64,000 nucleotides of DNA from Oligoflexales bacterium (GTDB lineage: Bacteria > Bdellovibrionota_B > Oligoflexia > Oligoflexales > JALZUQ01), in assembly GCA_023301465.1 (NCBI GenBank), contig JALZUQ010000048.1, positions 1-64,000 of the forward strand. Direction: 5' to 3'. The notes beneath the pieces are model-generated. The model made no database searches. It saw only the letters and a list, made by a program, of their open reading frames with translations, and was not told where the DNA came from. The translations under genes and the position numbers were made by a program. This document shows positions 1-10,665 of this stretch, piece after piece (within the stretch, counting starts at the first letter, position 1; the number at the start of each line of letters is the position of its first letter).

Positions 1-39
1 CTCATGAGTACTCATGAGGTCTTTTTTTATGGGTTTTTA

Positions 40-708
40 CTAGTAAAATTTACAGATATCTTGAAACGGTTTTCTGGAAATGGCAGGAACTTTAACAGGT
101 TCCTCCGGGTATCCTGCAACGACAATAAATTGTGGTCTGTAATAACGGGGAACATCTAGAATGTCATTTAAGAAGCTCATGGTAGCAGGAGTGTGGGTTA
201 AGGTTGCTACTCCAGAAAGATGCAACGATGAAATCATGAGCCCAACTGCAATCGAGGTGGACTTTATACCGTAGTAAACTGGGGCAAAGCTCCCGTCTTC
301 TTGTGGGATTTTTTGTTGGCAGAAAACCACAATGAGATGAGACGCGGTTTCAAGGTAGGGTTTATCATGATCAGTACCTAATGGTTCAAGTGCACTTTTA
401 AAGGTTGTGTCTGCTTGTTGCTCGTAAAAACTCTTTTCGCATTTTTCGGCTTCTTTACGAAGAGTGCTTTGTAGTGGCTTATTTTTTATGACTCCAAAAA
501 ACCAGGGTTGTTGATTTGCTCCGCTGGGCGAAGATGAAGCCGCTAGAATTGCATTTCTAATAATAGTATCATCGACTTCTTTTGATGAGTAGTTTCTGAT
601 ACTTCTTCTCGTGCTCATACTAGTAGCAAATTGACTAGAAATCTCAGCTGCGGTTTTTTCCGGTTGCCAGTTAAAGTTTTTAAGTGGTACGTAGTTTTTT
701 AGGTCCAT
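40..708 (-). CDS. nitroreductase family protein
   Basis: RRSIRxY...AxxSPSGANQQPWxF motif typical of the FMN nitroreductase family. Confidence 0.8.
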   Translation of the reverse strand: MDLKNYVPLKNFNWQPEKTAAEISSQFATSMSTRRSIRNYSSKEVDDTIIRNAILAASSSPSGANQQPWFFGVIKNKPLQSTLRKEAEKCEKSFYEQQADTTFKSALEPLGTDHDKPYLETASHLIVVFCQQKIPQEDGSFAPVYYGIKSTSIAVGLMISSLHLSGVATLTHTPATMSFLNDILDVPRYYRPQFIVVAGYPEEPVKVPAISRKPFQDICKFY

Positions 709-807
709 GAATACACCTCCTTATTTTCCTTAAGAGTAGTGTACCGAATTCATGCATATCTTTAAATTATAAAATGAACATAAGACGTTTGTATTGCTGA
801 GACTCCT

Positions 808-1881
808 CTAAGAGGCAATACCTGAAAGTAATAGCTCTACATCATTAGGGTTGCTAGCTTCTTTAAGGGCGGTCTCTCTTGTGATGACACCTTTATTATA
901 TAGCTCAATTAATGATGAATCAAAGCTTTGCATACCATATGTTTTTTTAGACGATTTAATAATATTATCTATTCTATCAAATGATGGTTCTTTTAAGATG
1001 ATCTCTTTTATAGATTGATTGATAAGTGCAATTTCAAAACACGCAATCATACCTTTTTTACTTTCTCTTGGTACAAGACGTTGAGAGAGAATGGCTTTTA
1101 AGTTTGCTGCCAAAACATTTCGAATAGACTTTTGTTTCTCTGGTTCGAACAAAGATAGAACACGACTAATGGACTCTTTAGCATTCGATGTATGCATGGT
1201 TGCCATAACAAGGTGACCTGTTTCAGCCGCTTGAAGTGCGATTTCAACCGTTGATTGTGTTCTTAACTCTCCAACCATGATGATATTTGGATTTTGTCTT
1301 AATGCTGCTTTTAAACCTTGCTCAAATGAAATGCAGTCAGAACCAATTTCTCTTTGAGTGATAGTAGATTTAGCGTCATTGAAAAGGTATTCAATTGGAT
1401 CTTCAATCGTAATGATATGGTTTGCTGAAGTAAGGTTGACATGTTGTAGCATTGCAGCCAGTGTGGTGGATTTACCAGAGCCAGTTGCTCCAGTAACTAA
1501 TACAAGCCCTCGCTTGTTTTGAGATATAGTGTCGACAACTTCAGGCAATTGAAGCTCTGAAGAGCTCTTAATATTGTTACTTAAGACTCTAAGGACCATG
1601 CCTAAGGCACCGCGTACTTTAAAAATATTCACCCTAAAAGAATTACCTTCTGGGGGAGTGTAACGGCAGTCTATGTCACCTTTTTCTTGTAGTTCTTTAA
1701 TCTTGCTAGCAGGAGCAATTTTTTTAATCCATTCCAACATAAGTGCGTTTGTAACTTCAACACTATTTTGTAAGCTCGTCAGTTTTCCGTGGTAACGAAA
1801 CCTTGGAATAGAACCAGTTTTTAGAATAATATCACTAGCACCACCACGAACAGCAGCATTGAGGATTTTATCAATATTCAT
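808..1881 (-). CDS. pilT: PilT-like twitching motility ATPase (type IV pilus retraction)
   Basis: Walker A GATGSGKSTT, Walker B IMVGELRT, AAETGHLVMATMHT; start set at MNIDKIL (1881), 27 nt inside the tracked ORF. Confidence 0.88.
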   Translation of the reverse strand: MNIDKILNAAVRGGASDIILKTGSIPRFRYHGKLTSLQNSVEVTNALMLEWIKKIAPASKIKELQEKGDIDCRYTPPEGNSFRVNIFKVRGALGMVLRVLSNNIKSSSELQLPEVVDTISQNKRGLVLVTGATGSGKSTTLAAMLQHVNLTSANHIITIEDPIEYLFNDAKSTITQREIGSDCISFEQGLKAALRQNPNIIMVGELRTQSTVEIALQAAETGHLVMATMHTSNAKESISRVLSLFEPEKQKSIRNVLAANLKAILSQRLVPRESKKGMIACFEIALINQSIKEIILKEPSFDRIDNIIKSSKKTYGMQSFDSSLIELYNKGVITRETALKEASNPNDVELLLSGIAS

Positions 1882-2992
1882 AGTTTTCCTCACGATAGAA
1901 AGATGCAATTAAAAGCGGGAGCAGTACAAGTAAAAGTAATGATGGATAAGATGTAGGGTGTTTTTTGGTGATTTGCCCACATGCAGCAGTAGATTCATCT
2001 TTTGCATTATCAATAAAGCTTAAGTCTAGGTTTGCGACATCAAATTGATACCGATTCATAGAAAGTGTTTTGAGTTGTTCTAAGTCTTGACCACAATCAC
2101 TATCTTGATTTTGAAGATACTGAATAAAACCATGTGCGATAATTGATGATTCATACCGACAGTAGTTTTCTTCTTCGATTTGGTTTTCTAAATTTATAAA
2201 GAATTTTTTAATAGTTTGTTCTTCTTTTAGTTCTTTTATGCTGCTGACAGTTATTGATATGGTGGTCTCTTTTCCAATTTCTTTAGATAAAGTATACAAA
2301 ACGGCTGAAAGATACTCGCCGAGTTGATGGATGGTTTGCGGGTTTGTTGGGTCGTCAAACTGACCTGTTGATTCTGCAGATCGAACGCTTTTTCCATCAA
2401 TTCTAGCGTCATTACCAAACTGACTATCTCCACTCATATAAACAAAAAAGTCAGAAAGTCCTTCTTGTAGGACTCCAGCTTCTCCTCTGTGGGAATCAAA
2501 GTAATTATCCATAAAAAAGTGAGCCATTTCATGTGTGATGTAATCAGCACTTTGAGATAACGGTTTAAATATTAGGTTGTCGCCTTTACCAAGTAAAATT
2601 TTTGCTTGATTGTCTTCGTGAACAAAAAGAGCATTATTTGGGTTTTCATAAATGATGTCATCAACATAAACTATTAAGAATTCACTTGGGGCTTCGTCAA
2701 ACATGATACGAAGATTTTCATATGATTTTAATGCTAGGTAATAAGCTTGAACTTGATTTTTTTCAGAAGTGTTTGTTCCTTCGAACTTATCATTAGTAGA
2801 TTGTATGGGTGTTCCAGACTTAGGTAGTACTCTAAAATAATTATTCTCCAAAGTGATTTGGGTATGTTCTGGAATGCTAACTGTTTTTATTTCACCGCCT
2901 TCTTGTACGGTGAAATCAAACCCATGCAAAAAGCTCGGAAAGAATGAAAAGCTAAATATGATTAAAATGAATGTTTTAAAATACATCCCCAA
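1871..2992 (-). CDS. secreted putative zinc metallopeptidase-like protein with hydrophobic C-terminal tail
   Basis: Signal peptide, HEMAHFF (HExxH) motif with downstream E (LQEGLSDFF), C-terminal CGQ...LLLLVLLPLLIASFYR segment. Confidence 0.6.
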   Translation of the reverse strand: MGMYFKTFILIIFSFSFFPSFLHGFDFTVQEGGEIKTVSIPEHTQITLENNYFRVLPKSGTPIQSTNDKFEGTNTSEKNQVQAYYLALKSYENLRIMFDEAPSEFLIVYVDDIIYENPNNALFVHEDNQAKILLGKGDNLIFKPLSQSADYITHEMAHFFMDNYFDSHRGEAGVLQEGLSDFFVYMSGDSQFGNDARIDGKSVRSAESTGQFDDPTNPQTIHQLGEYLSAVLYTLSKEIGKETTISITVSSIKELKEEQTIKKFFINLENQIEEENYCRYESSIIAHGFIQYLQNQDSDCGQDLEQLKTLSMNRYQFDVANLDLSFIDNAKDESTAACGQITKKHPTSYPSLLLLVLLPLLIASFYREENYEY

Positions 2993-3109
2993 GACCCCTA
3001 TATTCCTTAGGTTCTTCGGGATGTTTTAGGGTTTCATTAGGGGATATTTTGTGAAATCACATGTATCGCTATTATTTCTACTAATATCAGATACTTATAC
3101 GGTGGATAA

Positions 3110-4366
3110 TTATTTCAGAGGTATTGCGTTTTCACGGTGCGGTCCTGTCCCCGCCCAAGTGATAGGGGTTTCAATAAACTTTTCTACATCCTTGATATAT
3201 TTGAGTGCTTGCTCCGAAAGTTCACCACTTTCAGCAGTAGTGGGGAGTGCACCTGACCACCCATCAAAAGTTTCATAGTTTGGTTTACATTCCGCTAAGT
3301 GTTCTGGAGACCATGGAAAGCTAGTGATAGTGTTTTGTTGTCTATGATAAGACTTGTTGTATTTAATTTCTGGTAGCCCTGTTAAAACATCAAGTTTATT
3401 GAAAATGACCTCGGTAAAACCGTTCGTTTTGCATGCGTATTTTAGTGCTAAACCGTCTAACCACCCACATCGTCTTGGTCTATTTGTGGTAGCTCCTCTT
3501 TCGGCTCCAACATCTGCTAAGTGTTGTGCGTTTTTATCATCAAGTTCAGTGGGCATTGGTCCAGATCCAACTCGGGTTGTATATGCTTTTGTGATGCCAA
3601 TGATTTTTCTAATGCTATGTGGAGATAGGCCTAAGCTACTACAAACTCCACCACTAATTGTATGAGACGAAGTAACATAAGGGAAGGTTCCATGACTTAC
3701 ATCTAGTAGTGTGCCTTGAGCACCTTCAACTAAAATAAGGTTTTTAGAGTTTCTGATCATATCTTCAGTGTCTTCTACAAACTCTGCAAGGTGTGAAGCG
3801 GCATTTTGAAACGCTTGCCAAGACTCTTGGTTTTGTTGAATAAATGATTGAAGCTCAGGGTTTTTTTGGATGTATCTTTCTTGCCAATTTGAGAAAAGCT
3901 CTGGTGAAGTATATACACCTGCGGTTAATCCCAGGCGAGACGCTTTATCGGAATAGGTTGGGCCGATACCTCGTTTTGTTGTTCCAATGGTATTGTTAGC
4001 GTCTTGGCGATTGTCTAGTTCAATATGCCAAGGAGTGATAATATGAGAACGGTAAGAAATTTTGAGAAGATCTGGGTTAAAGCCAGAAAAATTACTAATT
4101 TTATCGATTTCTTTTTTGAGTTCAGTTGGGTTTAAAACGACTCCCGCACCAAGAACGCAAATTTTTTCTCTAAAGATACCGCTAGGAATTTGATGTAAAA
4201 CAATCTTTTTTCCGTCAATATATAGGGTGTGTCCAGCATTGTTGCCGCCTTGGTACCTAACCACCATTTCATACTCTGGTGAAAAAATATCAATCCACTT
4301 ACCTTTTCCTTCATCGCCCCATTGGGCACCAATTACAATGTCGATATTTGCTTGCATCAGAGTCAT
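3110..4366 (-). CDS. purA: adenylosuccinate synthetase
   Basis: IVIGAQWGDEGKGKWID, GGNNAGHT, GTTKRGIGPTYSDKASR motifs; start placed near MTLMQANID rather than the longer tracked ORF. Confidence 0.95.
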   Translation of the reverse strand: MTLMQANIDIVIGAQWGDEGKGKWIDIFSPEYEMVVRYQGGNNAGHTLYIDGKKIVLHQIPSGIFREKICVLGAGVVLNPTELKKEIDKISNFSGFNPDLLKISYRSHIITPWHIELDNRQDANNTIGTTKRGIGPTYSDKASRLGLTAGVYTSPELFSNWQERYIQKNPELQSFIQQNQESWQAFQNAASHLAEFVEDTEDMIRNSKNLILVEGAQGTLLDVSHGTFPYVTSSHTISGGVCSSLGLSPHSIRKIIGITKAYTTRVGSGPMPTELDDKNAQHLADVGAERGATTNRPRRCGWLDGLALKYACKTNGFTEVIFNKLDVLTGLPEIKYNKSYHRQQNTITSFPWSPEHLAECKPNYETFDGWSGALPTTAESGELSEQALKYIKDVEKFIETPITWAGTGPHRENAIPLK

Positions 4367-4510
4367 CCTCGGTAAGTTTTTCAGTTTCTTATAACCCTTA
4401 TGGTTCTTGTTGACTAGACTAATATTTGATATGAAATAGCCAAAGAATAATGTTTTGAAAAAACACAATTCGGTGATTTTTTCAGGCAAATTTATAGCAA
4501 AGGATGCTTT

Positions 4511-5872
4511 GTGATTCATGCAATTAGTCCCTTAGATGGTCGATATCAAGGCAAAGTTCAGCAGCTTTCCGTCTATTTTTCAGAAGCTGCACTTATTCGT
4601 CACAGAGTCGAGGTTGAATGCCGGTGGCTACAACATCTCAATGAGTTATTGAAACTTGGGTTTACGGCAACAATTTCCCAAAAAATTGAAGCACTTGCGG
4701 TGAATGTGACAGATGCTCAAGTAGAAGAAATCAAAAAAATCGAAAGCAAAACGAATCATGACGTAAAAGCGGTAGAGTACTTCATTGTTGAGCAAATGCG
4801 TCAAGTCGGTGCCACAGACAAAGAAGTAGCATGGGTGCACTTTGGGTGCACTTCCGAAGATATCAATAATGTTTCATACGCATTGATGATTGATCGTTTC
4901 CTGAAAAAAGCATGGTTCCCTCAAGCTACGACTCTCCATAGTGCCCTCACAAGAATTGTCGAAGATACAAAATCAATCCCCATGTTGTCTCGCACTCACG
5001 GACAAACAGCATCTCCAAGCACACTTGGAAAAGAGTTAGCGACGTTTCTGTACCGCTTAGATACTGTGTATAACCGAATTCAAAGAATGCAGCCGCGAGG
5101 TAAATTCTCTGGAGCAGTCGGTAATTATAATGCTCACCATATTTGTTATCCCAGTATTGATTGGCAAAAATCTTCAAGTGATTTTTTAGATTCGCTTGGA
5201 GTCAAGCAACTCCTATTAACAAGTCAAATAGAAAACCACGATTGGCTGGCAGAGCTTTTTTCAGAAATGGTAAACTATCAGACGATTATTTTAGATTTAT
5301 GTCGAGATATTTGGTCCTATATTTCTATTGGCTATCTAACACAAAAAAAGGTTGCAGGTGAGGTAGGTTCATCAACTATGCCACATAAAGTGAACCCTAT
5401 TGATTTTGAGAATGCAGAAGGAAATCTTGGTTTATCGAATGCAATTTTAACGCATTTACAACAAAAACTTCCAATTTCAAGAATGCAGCGTGATCTTAGC
5501 GATTCTACGGTTTTGAGAAATGTGGGTGTAGGTTTTGGTTATGGTTTCCTCGCGAGTGTTTCTACCGTTAAGGGTTTATCAAAAATATCTGCCAATAAAC
5601 AAAAAATGCTTGAAGACTTAGATCAGTCTTGGGAAGTTTTAGCTGAGCCGATTCAAATGGTTCTTCGCACCTGTGGTCATGCAGACGCATACGAAAAACT
5701 CAAATCTTTTTCTCGTGGTGTACAGATCACAAAAAAAGACTATGCGGTTTTTATTGAAGGTTTAGGTTTACCTTCAGAGCTTCACGAGAGGTTAATTCAC
5801 TTAACACCTAGTACTTACATTGGGGTCGCTACGTCACTAGTAGATCAAATGTTTGGAGAAAAAAATGTTTAG
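4511..5872 (+). CDS. purB: adenylosuccinate lyase
   Basis: SPLDGRY N-terminus, SSTMPHKVNPIDFENAEGN fumarase/aspartase signature; GTG start. Confidence 0.95.
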   Translation: MIHAISPLDGRYQGKVQQLSVYFSEAALIRHRVEVECRWLQHLNELLKLGFTATISQKIEALAVNVTDAQVEEIKKIESKTNHDVKAVEYFIVEQMRQVGATDKEVAWVHFGCTSEDINNVSYALMIDRFLKKAWFPQATTLHSALTRIVEDTKSIPMLSRTHGQTASPSTLGKELATFLYRLDTVYNRIQRMQPRGKFSGAVGNYNAHHICYPSIDWQKSSSDFLDSLGVKQLLLTSQIENHDWLAELFSEMVNYQTIILDLCRDIWSYISIGYLTQKKVAGEVGSSTMPHKVNPIDFENAEGNLGLSNAILTHLQQKLPISRMQRDLSDSTVLRNVGVGFGYGFLASVSTVKGLSKISANKQKMLEDLDQSWEVLAEPIQMVLRTCGHADAYEKLKSFSRGVQITKKDYAVFIEGLGLPSELHERLIHLTPSTYIGVATSLVDQMFGEKNV

Positions 5873-6863
5873 TTTAAAAGAAATTTTAGAAATATCTGGG
5901 TGTGAATGTATTACTTCAAATGCTGACTTAATAAAGAAATATCGTGGTGTTGCTCCCATTGAATCAGCTGCGTCAGAAGATATTAGTTTTATTTCTGCTT
6001 CAACCTACGAGAAATTCCTTTCTACTACCAAAGCTGGGGTAGTTATCACGTCCAGTAAAGAGTCTGTAGGCAGTAGTAGCTATGTGCACCTATATCACCA
6101 AAACCCAAACTTGGCTTATGCCGTTTTGTCTCAAAAGTTTCATCCGCGTCGTCAATTTAGCGAGTTTCGTCATCCGTCGGCAGTCATTGCTGAAGGGGTA
6201 ACATTAGGCAAGGGCGTTCATATTATGGCGAATGTTGTTATTGAAGAGGGATCAAAAATTGGTGATCAAACAGTCGTATTTCCAAACACGTTTGTTGGCA
6301 GAAACGTCACTGTTGGTGAGCGAGCTGAAATAAGAGCAAATGTCACCATTGAAAGTGATTCTATGATTGGAAACGATGCCGTGATTCATGCTTCTTGCGT
6401 CATTGGTAGTGACGGTTTTGGTTATGCCATAGGCAAGAACCAAGTAGAGAAAATCCCACAGTTTGGCTACGTCGTCATTGAAGATCATGTTGAATTGGGG
6501 TCCTCTGTTACAGTCGATCGCGGAGCAATGGGTGAGACTCGAATCGGAAAACACACTAAGCTAGATAGCAAAGTACATATTGGTCATAATGTTAAAATTG
6601 GATCATATTGTCTTTTCTCCGGGTTTGTTGGTATTGCGGGTTCAACCACCATTGGTGATCGAGTTATTCTTGGCGGTCATGTTGGTGTGTCAGATCACAT
6701 CTCTATTTGTAGTGACGTTATGGTGGGTGGAAAATCTGGTGTTTCCGGAACAATAAAAAAACCGGGGATCTATATGGGATTTCCAGCTGTGCCAATTATG
6801 GAGTGGAAGAGATCTGTTGTTTACACCAAAAAACTCCCTAAACTGTTTCGCAAAGAAAAATAG
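5853..6863 (+). CDS. lpxD: UDP-3-O-acylglucosamine N-acyltransferase
   Basis: Hexapeptide repeats, GSDGFGYA, HKLD/HIGHNVKIG, GVSGTIKKPGIYMGFPA. Confidence 0.92.
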   Translation: MEKKMFSLKEILEISGCECITSNADLIKKYRGVAPIESAASEDISFISASTYEKFLSTTKAGVVITSSKESVGSSSYVHLYHQNPNLAYAVLSQKFHPRRQFSEFRHPSAVIAEGVTLGKGVHIMANVVIEEGSKIGDQTVVFPNTFVGRNVTVGERAEIRANVTIESDSMIGNDAVIHASCVIGSDGFGYAIGKNQVEKIPQFGYVVIEDHVELGSSVTVDRGAMGETRIGKHTKLDSKVHIGHNVKIGSYCLFSGFVGIAGSTTIGDRVILGGHVGVSDHISICSDVMVGGKSGVSGTIKKPGIYMGFPAVPIMEWKRSVVYTKKLPKLFRKEK

Positions 6864-6983
6864 CTGGTTTTTCACCTCTAAACTTATGATTTTAATAATA
6901 TAAATGGTGGCTTGCTTAAAAGTGTAGCGTTTTGTAGCTTCTGGATCGTAGCTAAGTAAATCAAGACGATTGGAAGATTTTAA

Positions 6984-7586
6984 ATGAATTTAAAGTATTC
7001 ATTAGTTCTATTGTTGGTTCTAAATATAACCCAAACAAAGGTTTTTGCGATACCTTCAGGTGACCAAAAAGAAAACTGTATAAACGCTATAAAAGCTGAA
7101 TCATTAAAAAGTGATTATGTTATTTCCAAAAAAGCTAAGAAGAATATAAATAATTTTTTTTCTAAACTGAATGCACAGCATGTTGAAATCTCGCCTGTTA
7201 ATATTAGAATTGCTATTAGTGAAATTACAAATATTCCAATAATAGTTGTGCAAACTGACATAGATCTTCCATTTTTCTTTACAGCAAATGGTTTTATTAA
7301 GCCAATGCCATCCACTCGATTATTTAATAGGTTTAAAATCACCTCATTTATAAATTTTATGGCTGGCTTTCATGAAACCTTTACAATGGACGATGGAGGT
7401 TCGTTACACTTTAAATGGTGTTCTATACATGATCATTATGTATGGGCTTTTGATTCTACCCCATTGTTATATAGTTCAATGGGTCATGAATATCAGAGAC
7501 TTTTAGAAATCAATGCACCACTTCATTATTCTTTGTTTAAATTACAAAAATCAATGTTTGATTTAATGGAGAAGTTCAAAATATAG
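6984..7586 (+). CDS. hypothetical secreted protein
   Basis: 200-aa ORF with N-terminal signal peptide; no family recognised. Confidence 0.55.
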   Translation: MNLKYSLVLLLVLNITQTKVFAIPSGDQKENCINAIKAESLKSDYVISKKAKKNINNFFSKLNAQHVEISPVNIRIAISEITNIPIIVVQTDIDLPFFFTANGFIKPMPSTRLFNRFKITSFINFMAGFHETFTMDDGGSLHFKWCSIHDHYVWAFDSTPLLYSSMGHEYQRLLEINAPLHYSLFKLQKSMFDLMEKFKI

Positions 7587-7624
7587 CAAATACTATATTA
7601 GAGCTGTTTTACTTTTGATTGTCT

Positions 7625-8317
7625 TTAGTTTGTTTTATTGAGTTTATTTTGAATCATAATTTGAATAGGTTCAAAAACGATGTGAGCTAATACACCACAT
7701 GAAAAAGCCTGAAACTGAGTCATACCTATATGTTCTAGCACCTCTGTAGAGTACGCTTGACCTAAGTAATATCCAGCAATCGTTGTAAAACAAAAGATTC
7801 CAAGGATTTTAACGACCCAACGAATTCCTGTTTCTTTATAAAATTGAAACCAAATAAACATTCCAACAGGGATACGGTGAAAGATGAACAACCAAATCAT
7901 TTCATCCCCATGAGAGTGGGAGTGAGTGCTGGCAATGTGAGGAAGGTGTGCCATTTGAAATAATGCAAAACCATCAAAAGCTGTGTGAATGGCAAGCCCT
8001 AAGATGGCAATAAAAGAGGCGGCCTGAGATAGGCGAACTTTTGGAATAAAAGCATAGAGCTCAAATAAAAACATGATCACAAAACCAATGGCAAAAATAT
8101 AGTAAACACTTGGGCCACCAAGGGCACGTAGATCTGGTACAATGTGAAAGACGATAAGTAGGGTGATGCTTATGGAAACGGCAACACTGACAAGAGTGAG
8201 AACTTTTTTATGACGAATAAGAGACGCAAGTCCAACCCCGACGAGCATTGCAACAATGGATAATAATAAGTAAAGCATAGGGTCCCAGTCTATTGATGGA
8301 CAACCATAAGATAACAT
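7625..8317 (-). CDS. multi-TM membrane protein, divergent ZIP-like metal transporter
   Basis: TM segments with HTAFDGFAL (cf. ZIP TM4 HNxxDGxA) and FHRIPVGMF (cf. ZIP TM5 HEIPHE), plus a THSHSHGDE His-rich loop. Confidence 0.5.
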   Translation of the reverse strand: MLSYGCPSIDWDPMLYLLLSIVAMLVGVGLASLIRHKKVLTLVSVAVSISITLLIVFHIVPDLRALGGPSVYYIFAIGFVIMFLFELYAFIPKVRLSQAASFIAILGLAIHTAFDGFALFQMAHLPHIASTHSHSHGDEMIWLFIFHRIPVGMFIWFQFYKETGIRWVVKILGIFCFTTIAGYYLGQAYSTEVLEHIGMTQFQAFSCGVLAHIVFEPIQIMIQNKLNKTN

Positions 8318-8406
8318 CCATAAAAATTCACTGAAGTTCTAAAATCCTTAAATTTGTTAGTGGGTTAACAATAATGATATCATGCTAATAGAAACCGGGG
8401 GATTTT

Positions 8407-9315
8407 TTGGTGGAAAAACACACACACGATCATGGGCACCATGATCACTCTAGTCATCACCATGTAGGTCATCACCATGATCACGGTTTAGACTACAAAA
8501 ACACAACTACTGGACGTATTTTATTTGTTTTCCTCTTGAACCTAGGGTTTGCAATTATTGAGATTGTAGGTGGGTTTCTTAGTTTTTCAATGGCATTAAT
8601 TGCTGATGGTCTACATGACCTACTAGATGCTTTCTCGATTGGGGTTGCGTACCTTTTCGAAAAGAAATCTTATAACGAACCGACAGAGCATTACCACTTT
8701 GGTTTTAGAAGGTATTCTATATTATCAGCGTTTGTGATGAGTATCGTTTTGATTGTCTCTGCTCTTTTAACCCTTGCCTTTATTTTTATGTACCACAGTT
8801 CTCATCAAAGAGAGATTAACTCTGTTTGGATGATGGTTTTTGCGGTTTTAGGTTTAGCTGTAAATGGTTTTGCAATTTTAAGATTAAGTTCAGGTAGCAG
8901 TCACCAAGAAAAAGTTATTTCATGGCATTTGATGGAAGACTTGCTTGGTTGGCTAGCAACATTAGTGGGGGCTGTGATTATTTATTTTACTGGTTGGCAG
9001 TGGGTAGATATTGTTCTAGCAGTACTAATAAGTGTTTTCATTTTTTATAATGGTTGTCGGTCGTTTATCTCCATTCTACCGATTTTTCTACAAAGAGCAG
9101 AATCACAAAGAGATGTTGAGAGTTCTATTTTAGGAATGGAGCAGGTCGAAAGTTGTGAAGTTAAAAGTTGGAGTCTAGATGGAAGTTCAAATATTTATAA
9201 TATTCGAATGAATGTCACAAATATTGATAACATTGAAAATCTAAAAGAAGATGTATATAAATTACTTAAAAGCACAACTAAAGAGCAAGTTTTTATGGAT
9301 TTTCAACTCGTTTAA
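8407..9315 (+). CDS. cation diffusion facilitator (CDF) family transporter
   Basis: His-rich N-terminus (HTHDHGHHDHSSHHHVGHHHDHG), ADGLHDLLDAFSIG CDF motif, ZitB/CzcD-like length. Confidence 0.9.
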   Translation: MVEKHTHDHGHHDHSSHHHVGHHHDHGLDYKNTTTGRILFVFLLNLGFAIIEIVGGFLSFSMALIADGLHDLLDAFSIGVAYLFEKKSYNEPTEHYHFGFRRYSILSAFVMSIVLIVSALLTLAFIFMYHSSHQREINSVWMMVFAVLGLAVNGFAILRLSSGSSHQEKVISWHLMEDLLGWLATLVGAVIIYFTGWQWVDIVLAVLISVFIFYNGCRSFISILPIFLQRAESQRDVESSILGMEQVESCEVKSWSLDGSSNIYNIRMNVTNIDNIENLKEDVYKLLKSTTKEQVFMDFQLV

Positions 9316-10090
9316 TTTGCTTCCAGATCTTTTCTTTTTCATAAACATCTAAGTTCACAAAATCTTCAAAGCTAAGTTTTGATGCTTGATACATTTTTTC
9401 AAAACGGTCCAAGAACTTTTTGTTGCCATTAGTAGCAGTCTGTTCAGAGTCGACTTTTAAGTGCCTGCAAAGTTGTCCTAGTGAAAAATAAATATCGCCA
9501 ATTTCTTCTCGAATATGATCTAAATTGCCTTTATCTTTAAGTGCCTCTTTCAGTTCGGAAACTTCTTCTTCAACCTTACTCATGACGTCATTCACATTTG
9601 GCCAATCGAAATGAGACTTTTTGGCATATTTTCCAATTTTTTCTGCTTGGATGGTAGAGGGGTGGATTTTTCCTAATTTTTTAATTTTCTTTTCGACTTC
9701 GTTTTTCTTCTCGCCTTTTAGTTCGCTCCAATTTGCGAGGACTTCTTCGGTATTATCAAATTTTTTATCTCCAAAAACATGAGGATGTCTTTCAATCATT
9801 TTTTGGTTAATGGCATCTATAACGTTGCCGATATCAAACTTTCCGTCGTCCTTGCCAACTTGTGCGTTGAGTACCACTTGAAGCAAAACATCACCAAGCT
9901 CATCCACTATTTCATCTCGGTCGTCACTGTGAATTGCTTCAATAGCTTCATATGCTTCTTCGAGCATGTATTTTGTGAGGGTTTTATTGGTTTGTTCAAT
10001 ATCCCAAGGGCAACCTGTTTGAGGGTCTCTTAACTTTTCGATGGTTTTGACGAAGTCGCTAAACTTTTTCTCGTAAGATTTTGTGTCCAT
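9293..10090 (-). CDS. mazG: nucleoside triphosphate pyrophosphohydrolase
   Basis: LRDPQTGCPWDIEQT, EEAYEAIEAI, DELGDVLLQVV repeated MazG motifs; start at MDTKSYEK (10090). Confidence 0.92.
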   Translation of the reverse strand: MDTKSYEKKFSDFVKTIEKLRDPQTGCPWDIEQTNKTLTKYMLEEAYEAIEAIHSDDRDEIVDELGDVLLQVVLNAQVGKDDGKFDIGNVIDAINQKMIERHPHVFGDKKFDNTEEVLANWSELKGEKKNEVEKKIKKLGKIHPSTIQAEKIGKYAKKSHFDWPNVNDVMSKVEEEVSELKEALKDKGNLDHIREEIGDIYFSLGQLCRHLKVDSEQTATNGNKKFLDRFEKMYQASKLSFEDFVNLDVYEKEKIWKQIKRVENP

Positions 10091-10230
10091 GAATGCCTCA
10101 TAAGTAAACACACTAAAGTATTTGTGAGGTATCCATATCATATTTAAATAGAAAGGGGTGATATGTGTGCAGTGCATATCTATCAAGCTGTTTAGGTTTT
10201 TGACCCTGGGGCTTGGATAGATTATGTTCT

Positions 10231-10587
10231 GTGAGCAATTTTGATGATGAGGCAAGTTTGGCAGAAGACAATAAATTAGAACCTGAGTGGTTAACACCCC
10301 TACTCCATCAACTTCGAGAAATAGAAGTTTCTATGGGAAACCTTTTGCCTGATAAAGATCAAACAAGAGGTTTGGAGATTTCCGATTGGATTGCCAACAA
10401 GAATGAGCGTGAAAGAGAAGCTTTATCGGAACGACTTTTTAATGAAATTTGCCAGAAACTCTATCTGGATGGTTTTGATTCGACCAGAATCGCGGAGTTA
10501 ATCAACAAAGTTGTTCGAGGTAAAAATACGACCATGCCTTATTGCAACTCTTCGGAAGTAGAAGCAGTTCTTGTTCCGAATGGTTAA
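10231..10587 (+). CDS. hypothetical protein
   Basis: Acidic ORF; GTG start at 10231 is more plausible than the tracked TTG at 10213. Confidence 0.45.
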   Translation: MSNFDDEASLAEDNKLEPEWLTPLLHQLREIEVSMGNLLPDKDQTRGLEISDWIANKNEREREALSERLFNEICQKLYLDGFDSTRIAELINKVVRGKNTTMPYCNSSEVEAVLVPNG

Positions 10588-10665
10588 ATATGTGATAAAC
10601 TAGGGTGGTATCTTTTACAGGTAGATGTTGTTGTTTAATCGGGTTTTGCTTCGGAGCAGTACAAT

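Noticed and set aside
3051-3665. Plus-strand ORFs antisense to purA
   Set aside because: Antisense shadow ORFs with no independent support.
4366-4519. N-terminal extension of the tracked purA ORF
   Set aside because: PurA homology begins at ANIDIVIGAQWGDEGKGK; the extension overlaps the purB start and is more likely the divergent promoter region.
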